Shown: in pieces, positions 8,692 through 16,986 of the stretch
How the letters are laid out: each line of letters starts with the position of its first letter
Numbering within the stretch: position 1 is the stretch's first letter
Assembly (NCBI RefSeq): GCF_900129755.1
Contig: NZ_FQWT01000008.1
Coordinates: forward strand, 1 to 64,000
Direction of reading: 5' to 3'
Source of the DNA: Chryseobacterium oranimense
Lineage (GTDB): Bacteria; Bacteroidota; Bacteroidia; Flavobacteriales; Weeksellaceae
DNA: 64,000 nucleotides
Notes under the pieces: generated by a model
Database searches by the model: none
What the model saw: the letters and a program-made list of their open reading frames with translations, nothing else
What the model was told of the DNA's origin: nothing
Made by a program: the position numbers and the translations under genes

Positions 8692-11550
8692 ATGAAAAAA
8701 ATTTATATTTCCATATTGGCAGCTCTGTCAATATATTCCAATGCCCAAAATGTTTTCAATGCCAAGCTACATGAAATAAATTTCGGTTCTTCTGGTGATC
8801 CCGGAAATTTAATTAAGTTGAATGATCTGATCATCTTTCCGGCCACAAGATACAGTGATGAAGGAAGAGAACTCTGGTGTTTTAATTCTGTAACTCAAAA
8901 GTCTGTATTACTTAAAGATATTTTTCCAGGTTACAACAGTGGTTTATCTGGTTCTCCCTCTTTTGTAAATGTAAACGGCAAAATATATTTTGTAGCACAA
9001 GATACTTTTTCTAGCTATCAGCTTTGGGTAACAGATGGAACCGTTGCCGGAACGATGAAAGAAAAAGATCTCGGCACAAATTATTCTATCGGTAACCTTG
9101 TTGTTGCCGGAAATAAAATTTTCTATTATGTACAAAATGAATTGTGGTCGTATGACACGGTTTCAAAGGTACTGCTGAAAGTGAAAACTTTTGTGTATTC
9201 CGGGGATGTAAAAATGTATTCATTTAATAACGAATTAATTATAGGAGCCGATGACGGTGTATCTGGAAAAGAAATCTGGAAATCGGATGGGACGGTAGCT
9301 GGAACTGTTCTACTGAAAGATATTGTACCTGCAGGCGGAAGTATTTCCGGAGATTTCAATATACTTCCCATGAATAATAAGTTCTACTTTATTGCCAGTC
9401 TGGGAACCGGATATGGACTTTATGCCAGTGATGGAACTGAGGCCGGCACAGTTCCGGTAAAACCTTTAAGGGCACCGAGGTTGAACGGAATTTCTGCAGA
9501 TAATTATTTTGTATTTGAAGGATTCGATCCTGATGCGGGAGGAATGGAACCTTGGGTATCAGATGGAACGGCTGCAGGTACTAAAATGCTTAAAAATATT
9601 ATGCCGGGAAATACCAGTTCCATGGGCAATAGCAAATTTATAAAACTTAATAATAAAATATATTTCGATAGCAATGGAAATGGAGTAAGCACGGCTTATG
9701 GCGACTATATCTGGGAAACAGATGGTACTGAAGCAGGTACTGTTTTATTTAATACCCCATCTGGGACGGAATTATATGGAAAAAGTTCAGATGGTATGCA
9801 TCTAATTCTTACAAAACCAAACTACGGCAACAGATATTGGATAACGAATGGAAACTCATCTCAGACATTTGAAATTACGGATATTGGAATGCCTTATAAC
9901 AATAGCTTTATTGATCTGAATTCTAAAATTTATCTTACCGGGTATAGTCCAAAGAATGGAACAGAACTATTCTCTGTAAATCCGATTTCTCAGAACTCTT
10001 CTTTAGCTACTGATATCAGCAGATTTGAAAGTTCTGCACCACATTCTTTTGGTATTCTGGACAACGAATTTATTTTTATTGCAGCAGATCGCCAATATAA
10101 CAACCAACTCTACAAAAGAAATAAAAATACACAACAGCTTGAAAGACTTTCCACCTTTGGAAACACTTCTTTTATGGGAATGTTTTCTGATAATAAAGAT
10201 ACTTTCTTTAAAGTAGGAAACTATCTTTATACTAAAAACGGAACTCCAAATCCAAGGAGCGGAATGTACAGAACAGCTGGTACAGAGATATATTCAGAAG
10301 GATTGTCTACACCGCCGGGTACGGTTACTTATGATAATTCTTTCTATGTCAATTTAAATGACAATACCCTTTTATTTTCCGGCTACAATAATATAATAGG
10401 AACAGAATTATGGAAAATCGATAACGATACAGATACAGCGGTTTTGGTAAAAGATATTTCAACAGATAACATGGGAAGTATGTACAATACAGACTCTCAA
10501 ACTGCAGTTTTGAATGGTTTTGCCTATTTTGTAGCTAAAGAAAACGGAAAGCTGGGGATCTGGAAATCCGATGGTACATCTGCAGGAACTTCAAAAGCGA
10601 TTGAATTCAGTTATCAGGACGGAACAGATGGAGATATTAAAGTATTAAAGAGTTTCAACAACAAGCTCTTCTTCACAAAAAGACAGGAAAATTCAAGCTA
10701 TGGACAAAATGAACTGTGGGCTTCAGATGGGGATCAGGCATCTGCAGTGTTGTTGAAGAATTATGGCTCAGGAAATATTTCCAGAGAAACAGAAGTTCTA
10801 AATGGTAAATTGTTTTATAATACTACAGGATATCCATCAGGTCTCTATTCAACAGATGGTACTGTCGTGGGAACTACCGAAGTTCTAAGCGGAAACTTTT
10901 TTGGAGAAACTAAATTCAAAAAATGTGGAAATCAGTTGTTTTTTACCAATAACAATGGAGCTCAGCTTTGGAGAACGGACGGGACGGCCAGTGGTACTTT
11001 CAGTTTAGTGTCCAATTTGTCTTCTGCAAAAGAGATGATTTGTGTTAATAATTATCTGTACTTTCTGAATGGAGATTCGCAGAAAGTATGGAAAACAAAT
11101 GGTATGGCTTCCAATACAATGCCAATGGATATTTTTGTAACCAATGATGACAATCAGCTGCTGTCTAATGAAAATATAGAAAGAATAGCAACTGATGGAG
11201 AAAGATTATACCTTTCCATTACCACAAAAAATCATGGTACTGAATTGTATGAAGTTACGGATACTTTGCCGGCTCATTTGGCTACTGATGATATTCACAG
11301 AGCGGATGAAAAAAATGCTAATGCGGATATTCAGATTTATCCTAATCCTGTTACAGAATATTTTTCTGTAAAAAGTAAAGAAAATTATAGAATTGAAACA
11401 GTAAAAATCTTTGATGCTTCTGGAAAATTGATGAAGAGCATAATGAACACTAATGATAAAATCAACGTATCAGATCTCTCTTCAGGAATATATTTTGTTA
11501 GAATAAAGACCGAAAAAAGAGAACATCTGGGCAAGATCATTAAAAAATAA
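8692..11550 (+). CDS. T9SS type A sorting domain protein with ELWxxDGTxxGT repeats
   Basis: 952 residues with a signal peptide ending near SNAQ. About 18 copies of a short strand motif related to ELWxxDGTxxGT run through the protein. Eight are near-canonical, such as LWVTDGTVAGT, IWKSDGTVAGT and LWRTDGTASGT. The spacing of 40-60 residues suggests a beta-propeller-like surface protein. The last ~73 residues are a type A sorting domain (IYPNPVTEYFSV, IFDASGKL, LSSGIYFVRI, ending KIIKK), which directs export through the type IX system and cell-surface attachment or release. The ligand is unknown. It is preceded by a separate promoter and a leader hairpin. Confidence 0.92.
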   Translation: MKKIYISILAALSIYSNAQNVFNAKLHEINFGSSGDPGNLIKLNDLIIFPATRYSDEGRELWCFNSVTQKSVLLKDIFPGYNSGLSGSPSFVNVNGKIYFVAQDTFSSYQLWVTDGTVAGTMKEKDLGTNYSIGNLVVAGNKIFYYVQNELWSYDTVSKVLLKVKTFVYSGDVKMYSFNNELIIGADDGVSGKEIWKSDGTVAGTVLLKDIVPAGGSISGDFNILPMNNKFYFIASLGTGYGLYASDGTEAGTVPVKPLRAPRLNGISADNYFVFEGFDPDAGGMEPWVSDGTAAGTKMLKNIMPGNTSSMGNSKFIKLNNKIYFDSNGNGVSTAYGDYIWETDGTEAGTVLFNTPSGTELYGKSSDGMHLILTKPNYGNRYWITNGNSSQTFEITDIGMPYNNSFIDLNSKIYLTGYSPKNGTELFSVNPISQNSSLATDISRFESSAPHSFGILDNEFIFIAADRQYNNQLYKRNKNTQQLERLSTFGNTSFMGMFSDNKDTFFKVGNYLYTKNGTPNPRSGMYRTAGTEIYSEGLSTPPGTVTYDNSFYVNLNDNTLLFSGYNNIIGTELWKIDNDTDTAVLVKDISTDNMGSMYNTDSQTAVLNGFAYFVAKENGKLGIWKSDGTSAGTSKAIEFSYQDGTDGDIKVLKSFNNKLFFTKRQENSSYGQNELWASDGDQASAVLLKNYGSGNISRETEVLNGKLFYNTTGYPSGLYSTDGTVVGTTEVLSGNFFGETKFKKCGNQLFFTNNNGAQLWRTDGTASGTFSLVSNLSSAKEMICVNNYLYFLNGDSQKVWKTNGMASNTMPMDIFVTNDDNQLLSNENIERIATDGERLYLSITTKNHGTELYEVTDTLPAHLATDDIHRADEKNANADIQIYPNPVTEYFSVKSKENYRIETVKIFDASGKLMKSIMNTNDKINVSDLSSGIYFVRIKTEKREHLGKIIKK

Positions 11551-11554
11551 TTAT

Positions 11555-11583
11555 ACAAAAGGCTCTTGGAAAGAGCCTTTTGT
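11555..11583. terminator. Bidirectional terminator between the T9SS cargo gene and uvrC
   Basis: A 13-bp stem (11555-11567 with 11571-11583) with a 3-nt loop lies between the convergent stop codons, with short T-rich flanks on both strands. Confidence 0.85.
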
Positions 11584-11594
11584 ATTTTACAATA

Positions 11595-13388
11595 TTAATT
11601 ACCGTTGAAATATTCATAAATAACAGCTGCCTTACTTTTCCCAAGAATCTCCTCCAGGGTTTCAAGGTTTGATTCTTTGATTCTTTTTACAGATTTCAGT
11701 TTAGAAAGGAGAAGTTCAATTGTTTTTTCTCCAACGCCCGGAATTTCTTCAAGCTCAGATTTGATGGTAGAATTTTTTCTCCTTGTTCTGTGATGCCTTA
11801 CCCCGAAACGGTGGGCTTCATCCCTTACTCTCTGCAGGATTTTTAAAGTTTCAGATTTTTTATCAAGATATAAAGGAATAGAATCTTCAGGAAAGAAAAT
11901 TTCCTCCAGCCTTTTGGCGATCCCTACAATCGTGATTTTGCCATAAAGACCTAATAATTTTAAGCTTTTTACAGCAGATGAAAGCTGCCCTTTTCCTCCG
12001 TCTATAAGGATCAGTTGCGGAAGATCTTCCCCCTCGTCCAGCATTCTTTTATAGCGGCGGTAGATTACTTCTTCCATGGTTGCGAAGTCATTGGCGCCTT
12101 CTACCGTTTTGGGATGGAATATCCTGTAATCTGCTTTACTTGGCTTACCGTCTTTAAAAACGACACAGGCAGAGACAGGGTTGGTTCCCTGGATATTCGA
12201 GTTATCGAAACCTTCAATATGTCTAGGTTCTACAGGCATCCGAAGCAGCTTTTGCATTTCGGACATAATTCTGTTCGTATGTCTTTCCGGATCTACAATC
12301 TGTACCTGCTTTAGTTTTTCTAAACGGTATTCTTTTGCATTCTTCTCGGAAAGTTCCACAATTCTTTTTTTGTCGCCAACTTTGGGAACGATGAGTTTTA
12401 CATTCGGGATTTCCACAGATAAATGGAACGGAAGTAATACTTCCTTGGAATCGGAGCCGAATTTCTGGCGGATCTCGATTAAAGCTTCTTCCAGAATATC
12501 TTCATCGGTTTCTTCAAGAATTTTCTTTATTTCAGTGGTAAAACTCTGGATGATATTTCCGTTTCTGATCTTGAAGAAATTGACATAAGCCGCCGTTTCA
12601 TCACTCGTCATTCCAAAAACATCCACATCATCAATATTAGGATTTACCACCGTATTTTTAGCCTGGTAATCTTCCAGAATATCCAGTCTTTCCTTGATGA
12701 TCTGTGCTTCTTCAAATTTAAGGTTGGAAGCCATTTTCATCATCTGATTCACCAGATATTCTTTAGCTTTCCGGAAATCTCCTTTGATAATCCCACGGAT
12801 AGCATCGATCTTTTCATCATAATCCTCTTTGCTTTCCAGATTTTCACAAGGGCCTTCACAATTTTTAATGTGATATTCCAGGCAAACTTTGTACTTTCCT
12901 TCTGCAATTTTTGAAGGGGAAAGATTAAGATTACACGTTCTTAGCTTATAAATATGTTTAATGGTATCCAGTAAAATCTTTGCCGGACGTACCTTAGCGT
13001 AAGGACCATAGTATTCAGAACCGTCCTTGATTACATTTCTGGTCAGGAATATTCTTGGAAAACTTTCATTTTTAATGCAGATCCATGGATAGGTTTTGTC
13101 ATCCTTCAGCAATACATTATAAAAAGGGCGATGCTCCTTGATCAGGTTGTTTTCCAGTAAAAGAGCATCATACTCACTGTTTACGATGGTTGTTTCCAGG
13201 CGGGCGATCTTGCTCACCATTATTTTAATACGGTAGCCCGGAAGGTTTTTATTGAAGTAGGAGAGAACCCTTTTCTTTAAATGCTTGGCTTTTCCTACAT
13301 ACAGCAATTGATCGTTTTTATCATAATAACGATAAACGCCAGGTTCCGATGGTAAAGTTTTGAGCTGTAATTCTAAAGAAGGATTCAT
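11595..13388 (-). CDS. uvrC: Excinuclease ABC subunit C
   Basis: 597 residues, full length. The order is as expected: N-terminal GIY-YIG nuclease (GVYRYYDKNDQLLYVGKAK), a UVR helical hairpin (KFEEAQIIKERLDIL), the RNase H-like C nuclease (EGFDNSNIQGT, RDEAHRFGVRHHR) and a C-terminal helix-hairpin-helix (IPGVGEKTIELLL). UvrC cuts damaged DNA on both sides of a lesion after loading by UvrAB. It is a single gene here. The -7 box TAATTTTG ends 4 nt before the ATG, so the message looks leaderless. Confidence 0.97.
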   Translation of the reverse strand: MNPSLELQLKTLPSEPGVYRYYDKNDQLLYVGKAKHLKKRVLSYFNKNLPGYRIKIMVSKIARLETTIVNSEYDALLLENNLIKEHRPFYNVLLKDDKTYPWICIKNESFPRIFLTRNVIKDGSEYYGPYAKVRPAKILLDTIKHIYKLRTCNLNLSPSKIAEGKYKVCLEYHIKNCEGPCENLESKEDYDEKIDAIRGIIKGDFRKAKEYLVNQMMKMASNLKFEEAQIIKERLDILEDYQAKNTVVNPNIDDVDVFGMTSDETAAYVNFFKIRNGNIIQSFTTEIKKILEETDEDILEEALIEIRQKFGSDSKEVLLPFHLSVEIPNVKLIVPKVGDKKRIVELSEKNAKEYRLEKLKQVQIVDPERHTNRIMSEMQKLLRMPVEPRHIEGFDNSNIQGTNPVSACVVFKDGKPSKADYRIFHPKTVEGANDFATMEEVIYRRYKRMLDEGEDLPQLILIDGGKGQLSSAVKSLKLLGLYGKITIVGIAKRLEEIFFPEDSIPLYLDKKSETLKILQRVRDEAHRFGVRHHRTRRKNSTIKSELEEIPGVGEKTIELLLSKLKSVKRIKESNLETLEEILGKSKAAVIYEYFNGN

Positions 13389-13392
13389 ATAA

Positions 13393-13400
13393 CAAAATTA
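13393..13400 (-). promoter_or_regulatory. -7 box TAATTTTG for uvrC
   Basis: Exact TAnnTTTG match on the minus strand, followed by TTAT and the uvrC ATG. It is the second of three genes in the window with this 4-nt spacing. Confidence 0.6.
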
Positions 13401-13417
13401 AGGAAACTTTCCCTATT

Positions 13418-13451
13418 TAAAAAAGAAAACCTGCAGATGACTCTACAGGTT
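13418..13451 (-). terminator. Intrinsic terminator behind the 13474-14235 gene
   Basis: On the minus strand a 9-bp stem (13443-13451 with 13428-13436, one G-U pair) is followed by a T-rich tract. It separates this gene from uvrC. Confidence 0.75.
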
Positions 13452-13473
13452 CATTTTATTGTTCAAAGTATTT

Positions 13474-14235
13474 TTATCCGTGGTTCATTTCGGTGTATTG
13501 ATAGATCAGGAAGCTTAGATAATCCCACTCTACAGAGTTTTTAGGATATTTTTTCATAAACTCGGCATTGTCTCCAAACAGGAAATCGTAATTGTCTTCA
13601 AAATCATCCTTGTGAAGCCACATTACTTTTTCACCCTTTTTTACATAATAAGATTTGATGACACCACCGCCAAATGCAGGAGCACCACCAAAACCTGTAG
13701 ATATGGTTTCTGAAGCAAAAGGATCATGATAAACCGTAATAAGTTCATTAAATTCAGGATTTATAACCTGCATTAAAAAAGCTTTGGGCTCTTTCTTGTT
13801 TTTTAAGGAAACAATCTGGTTTTCGTAGGGGATTGCATCATTGGTTACAGATTTACTGTATTTTTTGGTGCTGTAATTTCTCATGTTTGAAATGAACTTT
13901 CCTGCTTTCATAGATTTTTCCCTCTCTGTCGCATACAAATACATTTCAGCAATGTCTGCCGCCGCAAATTTCATGGGCTTTCCTGTATCAACATCTTCAA
14001 TTGTAATGGAAAGAATCTGTCCCCTCTGTTTTTCCCACGATTTACTGTAACCCTGGTGTTCAGTATTGTCTTTTAATATAATTGTAGAAACCTTTTTATC
14101 AGATGCAGTATCGAAACCTTCGTTAAACAGATAACGATTCATTTCTTTTCTTTCTTCTTTAGAATATTTTACTTTCTGGGCGAAAGCTGTTGTACTTGCT
14201 ACACATACAGCAAGGAGTAGAGTTTTCAGTTTCAT
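13474..14235 (-). CDS. Secreted protein of unknown function
   Basis: 253 residues with a classical signal peptide (KLKTLLLAVCVASTTAFAQ). The mature part is soluble, mixed alpha/beta and rich in Lys, Tyr and Asp, with a Gly-rich FGGAPAFGGG stretch around residue 185. I recognise no named domain. Relatives seem to be common in Chryseobacterium, though this is recall and was not searched. The gene is monocistronic with its own terminator and diverges from hutH across ~130 bp. Confidence 0.7.
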   Translation of the reverse strand: MKLKTLLLAVCVASTTAFAQKVKYSKEERKEMNRYLFNEGFDTASDKKVSTIILKDNTEHQGYSKSWEKQRGQILSITIEDVDTGKPMKFAAADIAEMYLYATEREKSMKAGKFISNMRNYSTKKYSKSVTNDAIPYENQIVSLKNKKEPKAFLMQVINPEFNELITVYHDPFASETISTGFGGAPAFGGGVIKSYYVKKGEKVMWLHKDDFEDNYDFLFGDNAEFMKKYPKNSVEWDYLSFLIYQYTEMNHG

Positions 14236-14364
14236 GTATTATTGTTTTTAATTTCGGCAGTAAAAATAGCAAATTAATTTACTTGTTATTTAGAAAAATA
14301 TAAGACGGTAAAATTTAGCTTTTACAATTATTGTTAAATGTGTAATTTTAAGAAAATTTTAGAA

Positions 14365-15855
14365 ATGATATACGGTGTAGATGTTTTCACTTTCCATGAT
14401 GTTCTGGAAATCTGTAAAAAACCAGGTAAGGCTAAACTTAATAAAGCAGCCAAAGAACAGATTTTAAAATCTCAAAAAAATGTTCAGAAAATAGTAGAGT
14501 CCGATAGATGCGTCTATGGGATCAATACTGGTTTCGGGCCTCTCTGCGATACCAAAATATCAGCTGACGAAACTGCCCAGCTGCAGTATAATCTTATTAT
14601 TTCTCATGCAGTAGGAGTAGGAAAACCTATCCATAAAGAACTTTCCAAAATCATGATCATTGCTAAAGTTCATGCTTTATCAAAAGGATTTTCAGGAGTT
14701 TCCCTGGAAGTGATTGAAAGACTGATCCTGATGCTGGAAAAAGATATTATTCCTGTAGTACCGGAGCAGGGTTCTGTAGGAGCATCCGGAGATCTTGCGC
14801 CTCTTGCCCATCTTGTACTTCCATTGCTTGGATTGGGACAGGTTTGGGAAGGAGATCAGATTTACGAAACGATGGAAGTTCTGGAAAGACACGGTCTTGA
14901 ACCATTGGCCCTGGGCCCGAAAGAGGGTTTGGGATTAATCAACGGAACCCAGTTTATTTTGGCTCATGCAATCAAAGGACTGGAAAAGTTTGAATACCTG
15001 CTAAATCTTGCGGATATGACTGCTGCCATGAGTATTGAAGCTTACAGAGGTTCTGAAAGCCCGTTTAAAAAAGAGCTTCATGAGATCAGACCCTTCGAAG
15101 GCAGCAAGAAAGTAGCAGCCAGAATGGTTAAATTTTTAAAAGGCTCAGAAAATATGAAGGCCCACGAAGACTGTGAAAGGGTTCAGGATCCATATTCCAT
15201 GAGATGTGTTCCGCAGGTACACGGTGCCAGCAGAAATGCCTTTGAACACCTCAGAATGATGGCAGAAACTGAACTGAATTCTGTAACAGACAACCCGATC
15301 GTTCTAAGCGCTGAAGAATCTATTTCCGGAGGAAACTTCCACGGACAGCTGATGGCTCTTCCATTGGATTACGCTACACTGGCGGCAGCAGAGCTTGGAA
15401 ATATTTCAGACAGAAGAAGTTATTTATTGCTGGAAGGAAAATATGGACTTCCAAGATTGCTGACAGAAAGCTCAGGACTAAATTCAGGATTCATGATCCC
15501 GCAATATACTTCAGCCGCTTTGGTTACGGAAAATAAAACATTGTGTTTCCCGGCTTCGGCAGATTCTATCCCTACAAGTCTGGGGCAGGAAGATCATGTT
15601 TCTATGGGAAGTATTTCCGGCAGAAAATTCAATCAGGTGCTGGGAAATCTGGTTAATATTTTAGCTGTGGAATTAATGTTTGCAGCACAGGGGCTGGAAT
15701 TCAGAAGACCTTCAAAATGCTCGAAGATCATCGAAGAAAACTTTGCCATCATTCGTTCAAAAGTGAAAAAGCTTGAAGACGACAGGTTAATAGGACAGGA
15801 TATGCTTGCCATTGCAGAGCTGATCAATGAAAGAAAGTTTAATGTAGACGCTTAA
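14365..15855 (+). CDS. hutH: Histidine ammonia-lyase (aromatic amino acid lyase)
   Basis: 496 residues from the ATG at 14365. An in-frame ATG at 14338 would add nine residues, but the family normally begins at MIYGVDVFTF. The self-made MIO cofactor comes from Ala-Ser-Gly in GSVGASGDLAPL. Other hallmarks are YGINTGFGPL, QDPYSMRCVPQVHGA and SVTDNPIV. The selectivity position reads Ser-His (IISHAVGVG), as in histidine lyases and also in tyrosine lyases, so a tyrosine lyase feeding pigment synthesis is possible. No hutU, hutI or hutG gene is nearby, which weakens a simple histidine-degradation operon. A DUF2059 gene follows after 7 nt. Confidence 0.87.
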   Translation: MIYGVDVFTFHDVLEICKKPGKAKLNKAAKEQILKSQKNVQKIVESDRCVYGINTGFGPLCDTKISADETAQLQYNLIISHAVGVGKPIHKELSKIMIIAKVHALSKGFSGVSLEVIERLILMLEKDIIPVVPEQGSVGASGDLAPLAHLVLPLLGLGQVWEGDQIYETMEVLERHGLEPLALGPKEGLGLINGTQFILAHAIKGLEKFEYLLNLADMTAAMSIEAYRGSESPFKKELHEIRPFEGSKKVAARMVKFLKGSENMKAHEDCERVQDPYSMRCVPQVHGASRNAFEHLRMMAETELNSVTDNPIVLSAEESISGGNFHGQLMALPLDYATLAAAELGNISDRRSYLLLEGKYGLPRLLTESSGLNSGFMIPQYTSAALVTENKTLCFPASADSIPTSLGQEDHVSMGSISGRKFNQVLGNLVNILAVELMFAAQGLEFRRPSKCSKIIEENFAIIRSKVKKLEDDRLIGQDMLAIAELINERKFNVDA

Positions 15856-15862
15856 TTAGTAA

Positions 15863-16330
15863 ATGAAAAAACTAATCACTATTTTAAGTCTTTTTATCGG
15901 AACTCTTGCCTTCTCTCAGGCTTCTGAGGCTAAAATCCGTGAATTCATTAAAATTACGGGAGCTGATAAAATGGCTATTGCAGCGGTGGAGCAGTATATA
16001 TTGCAGTTTAAAGAAAGAAGGGCGGATATTCCGGAGGAATTCTGGAGTGAATTTGCTGCAGAAGTTACATCTGATAAAATGACTGATCTTTATATTCCGA
16101 TTTATGCTAAATATTATACTGAATCAGATCTTGATGAGCTTATTAAATTTTATAAATCTCCCATTGGACAAAAAACGCTTAAAGTAATGCCTTCTCTTAT
16201 GAAGGATAGTATGGAAGCAGGAGGAAAAATGGGAAGTGAAATAGCTCTTCAGGTAATGGAAAGACTTAATAAAAAAGCCGGTTACCAAGATCCGCCACCA
16301 CCTATGCCGGAAAAAACGGAAAACAAATAA
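15863..16330 (+). CDS. DUF2059 domain secreted protein
   Basis: 155 residues with a signal peptide ending near LAFSQ. The helical DUF2059 domain occupies most of the mature chain and ends in the typical FYKSPIGQKTLKVMP segment. A short Pro/Lys-rich tail follows. The function of DUF2059 is unknown and the protein is predicted periplasmic. It lies 7 nt behind hutH and shares the terminator at 16336-16365, so the two are an operon. Confidence 0.85.
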   Translation: MKKLITILSLFIGTLAFSQASEAKIREFIKITGADKMAIAAVEQYILQFKERRADIPEEFWSEFAAEVTSDKMTDLYIPIYAKYYTESDLDELIKFYKSPIGQKTLKVMPSLMKDSMEAGGKMGSEIALQVMERLNKKAGYQDPPPPMPEKTENK

Positions 16331-16335
16331 ATTGA

Positions 16336-16365
16336 AGGCTTCCTCTTACCGGGGAAGCTTTTTAC
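16336..16365 (+). terminator. Intrinsic terminator behind the hutH operon
   Basis: An 8-bp stem (16336-16343 with 16353-16360, one G-T pair) followed by a T tract, just past the DUF2059 stop codon. Confidence 0.8.
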
Positions 16366-16418
16366 TTTACATTTTAGTATTAAATATTTAAATTGCATTA
16401 AATTTTTTGAATAAACCA

Positions 16419-16865
16419 ATGATCACTAGTAGAACCGATTCTTCCAATACAGACTTTCAGGATTTAGTAAAGCTTCTGGACGCCGATCTGGCTGTCCGTG
16501 ATGGAAAAGACCATGAATTTTACCATCAGTTTAACTCAATTGATGCATTGAAAAACTGTGTGGTAGCTTATTCTGAAGATGCAGCCGTTGGTTGTGGTGC
16601 ATTTAAACCTTTTTCCGATGATGCTGTAGAGATCAAAAGAATGTATACCAATGAGGAAATGAGAGGGAAAGGATTTGCATCGAAAATATTAAATGAACTA
16701 GAGATCTGGGCCAAAGAAGAAGGGTTTAGCAAATGTGTTCTGGAAACAGGCATCAAGCAACCGGAAGCCATTGCTCTGTATGAAAAAAACGGATATTACA
16801 GAATTCCTAATTACGGACAGTATATTGGTATTGACAATAGCGTTTGCTTTGAGAAATTACTGTAA
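16419..16865 (+). CDS. GNAT family N-acetyltransferase
   Basis: 148 residues from the ATG at 16419. The frame is open from a TTG four codons upstream, which I consider less likely. The acetyl-CoA site is seen as MRGKGFASKILNELE, followed by ETGIKQPEAIALYEKNGY, a typical GNAT ending. The substrate is unknown. The gene stands alone between two terminator-bounded units. Confidence 0.85.
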   Translation: MITSRTDSSNTDFQDLVKLLDADLAVRDGKDHEFYHQFNSIDALKNCVVAYSEDAAVGCGAFKPFSDDAVEIKRMYTNEEMRGKGFASKILNELEIWAKEEGFSKCVLETGIKQPEAIALYEKNGYYRIPNYGQYIGIDNSVCFEKLL

Positions 16866-16986
16866 ATTTTTTAACAGCTAGCTGCATATAAAGATTCATA
16901 TTCAGGTAATACTAAATTCATTTTTTATAAGCTTTTAATTCACATCAAAGTGTTATATTGTGGTTCCAAACCATAAAATTAATACT

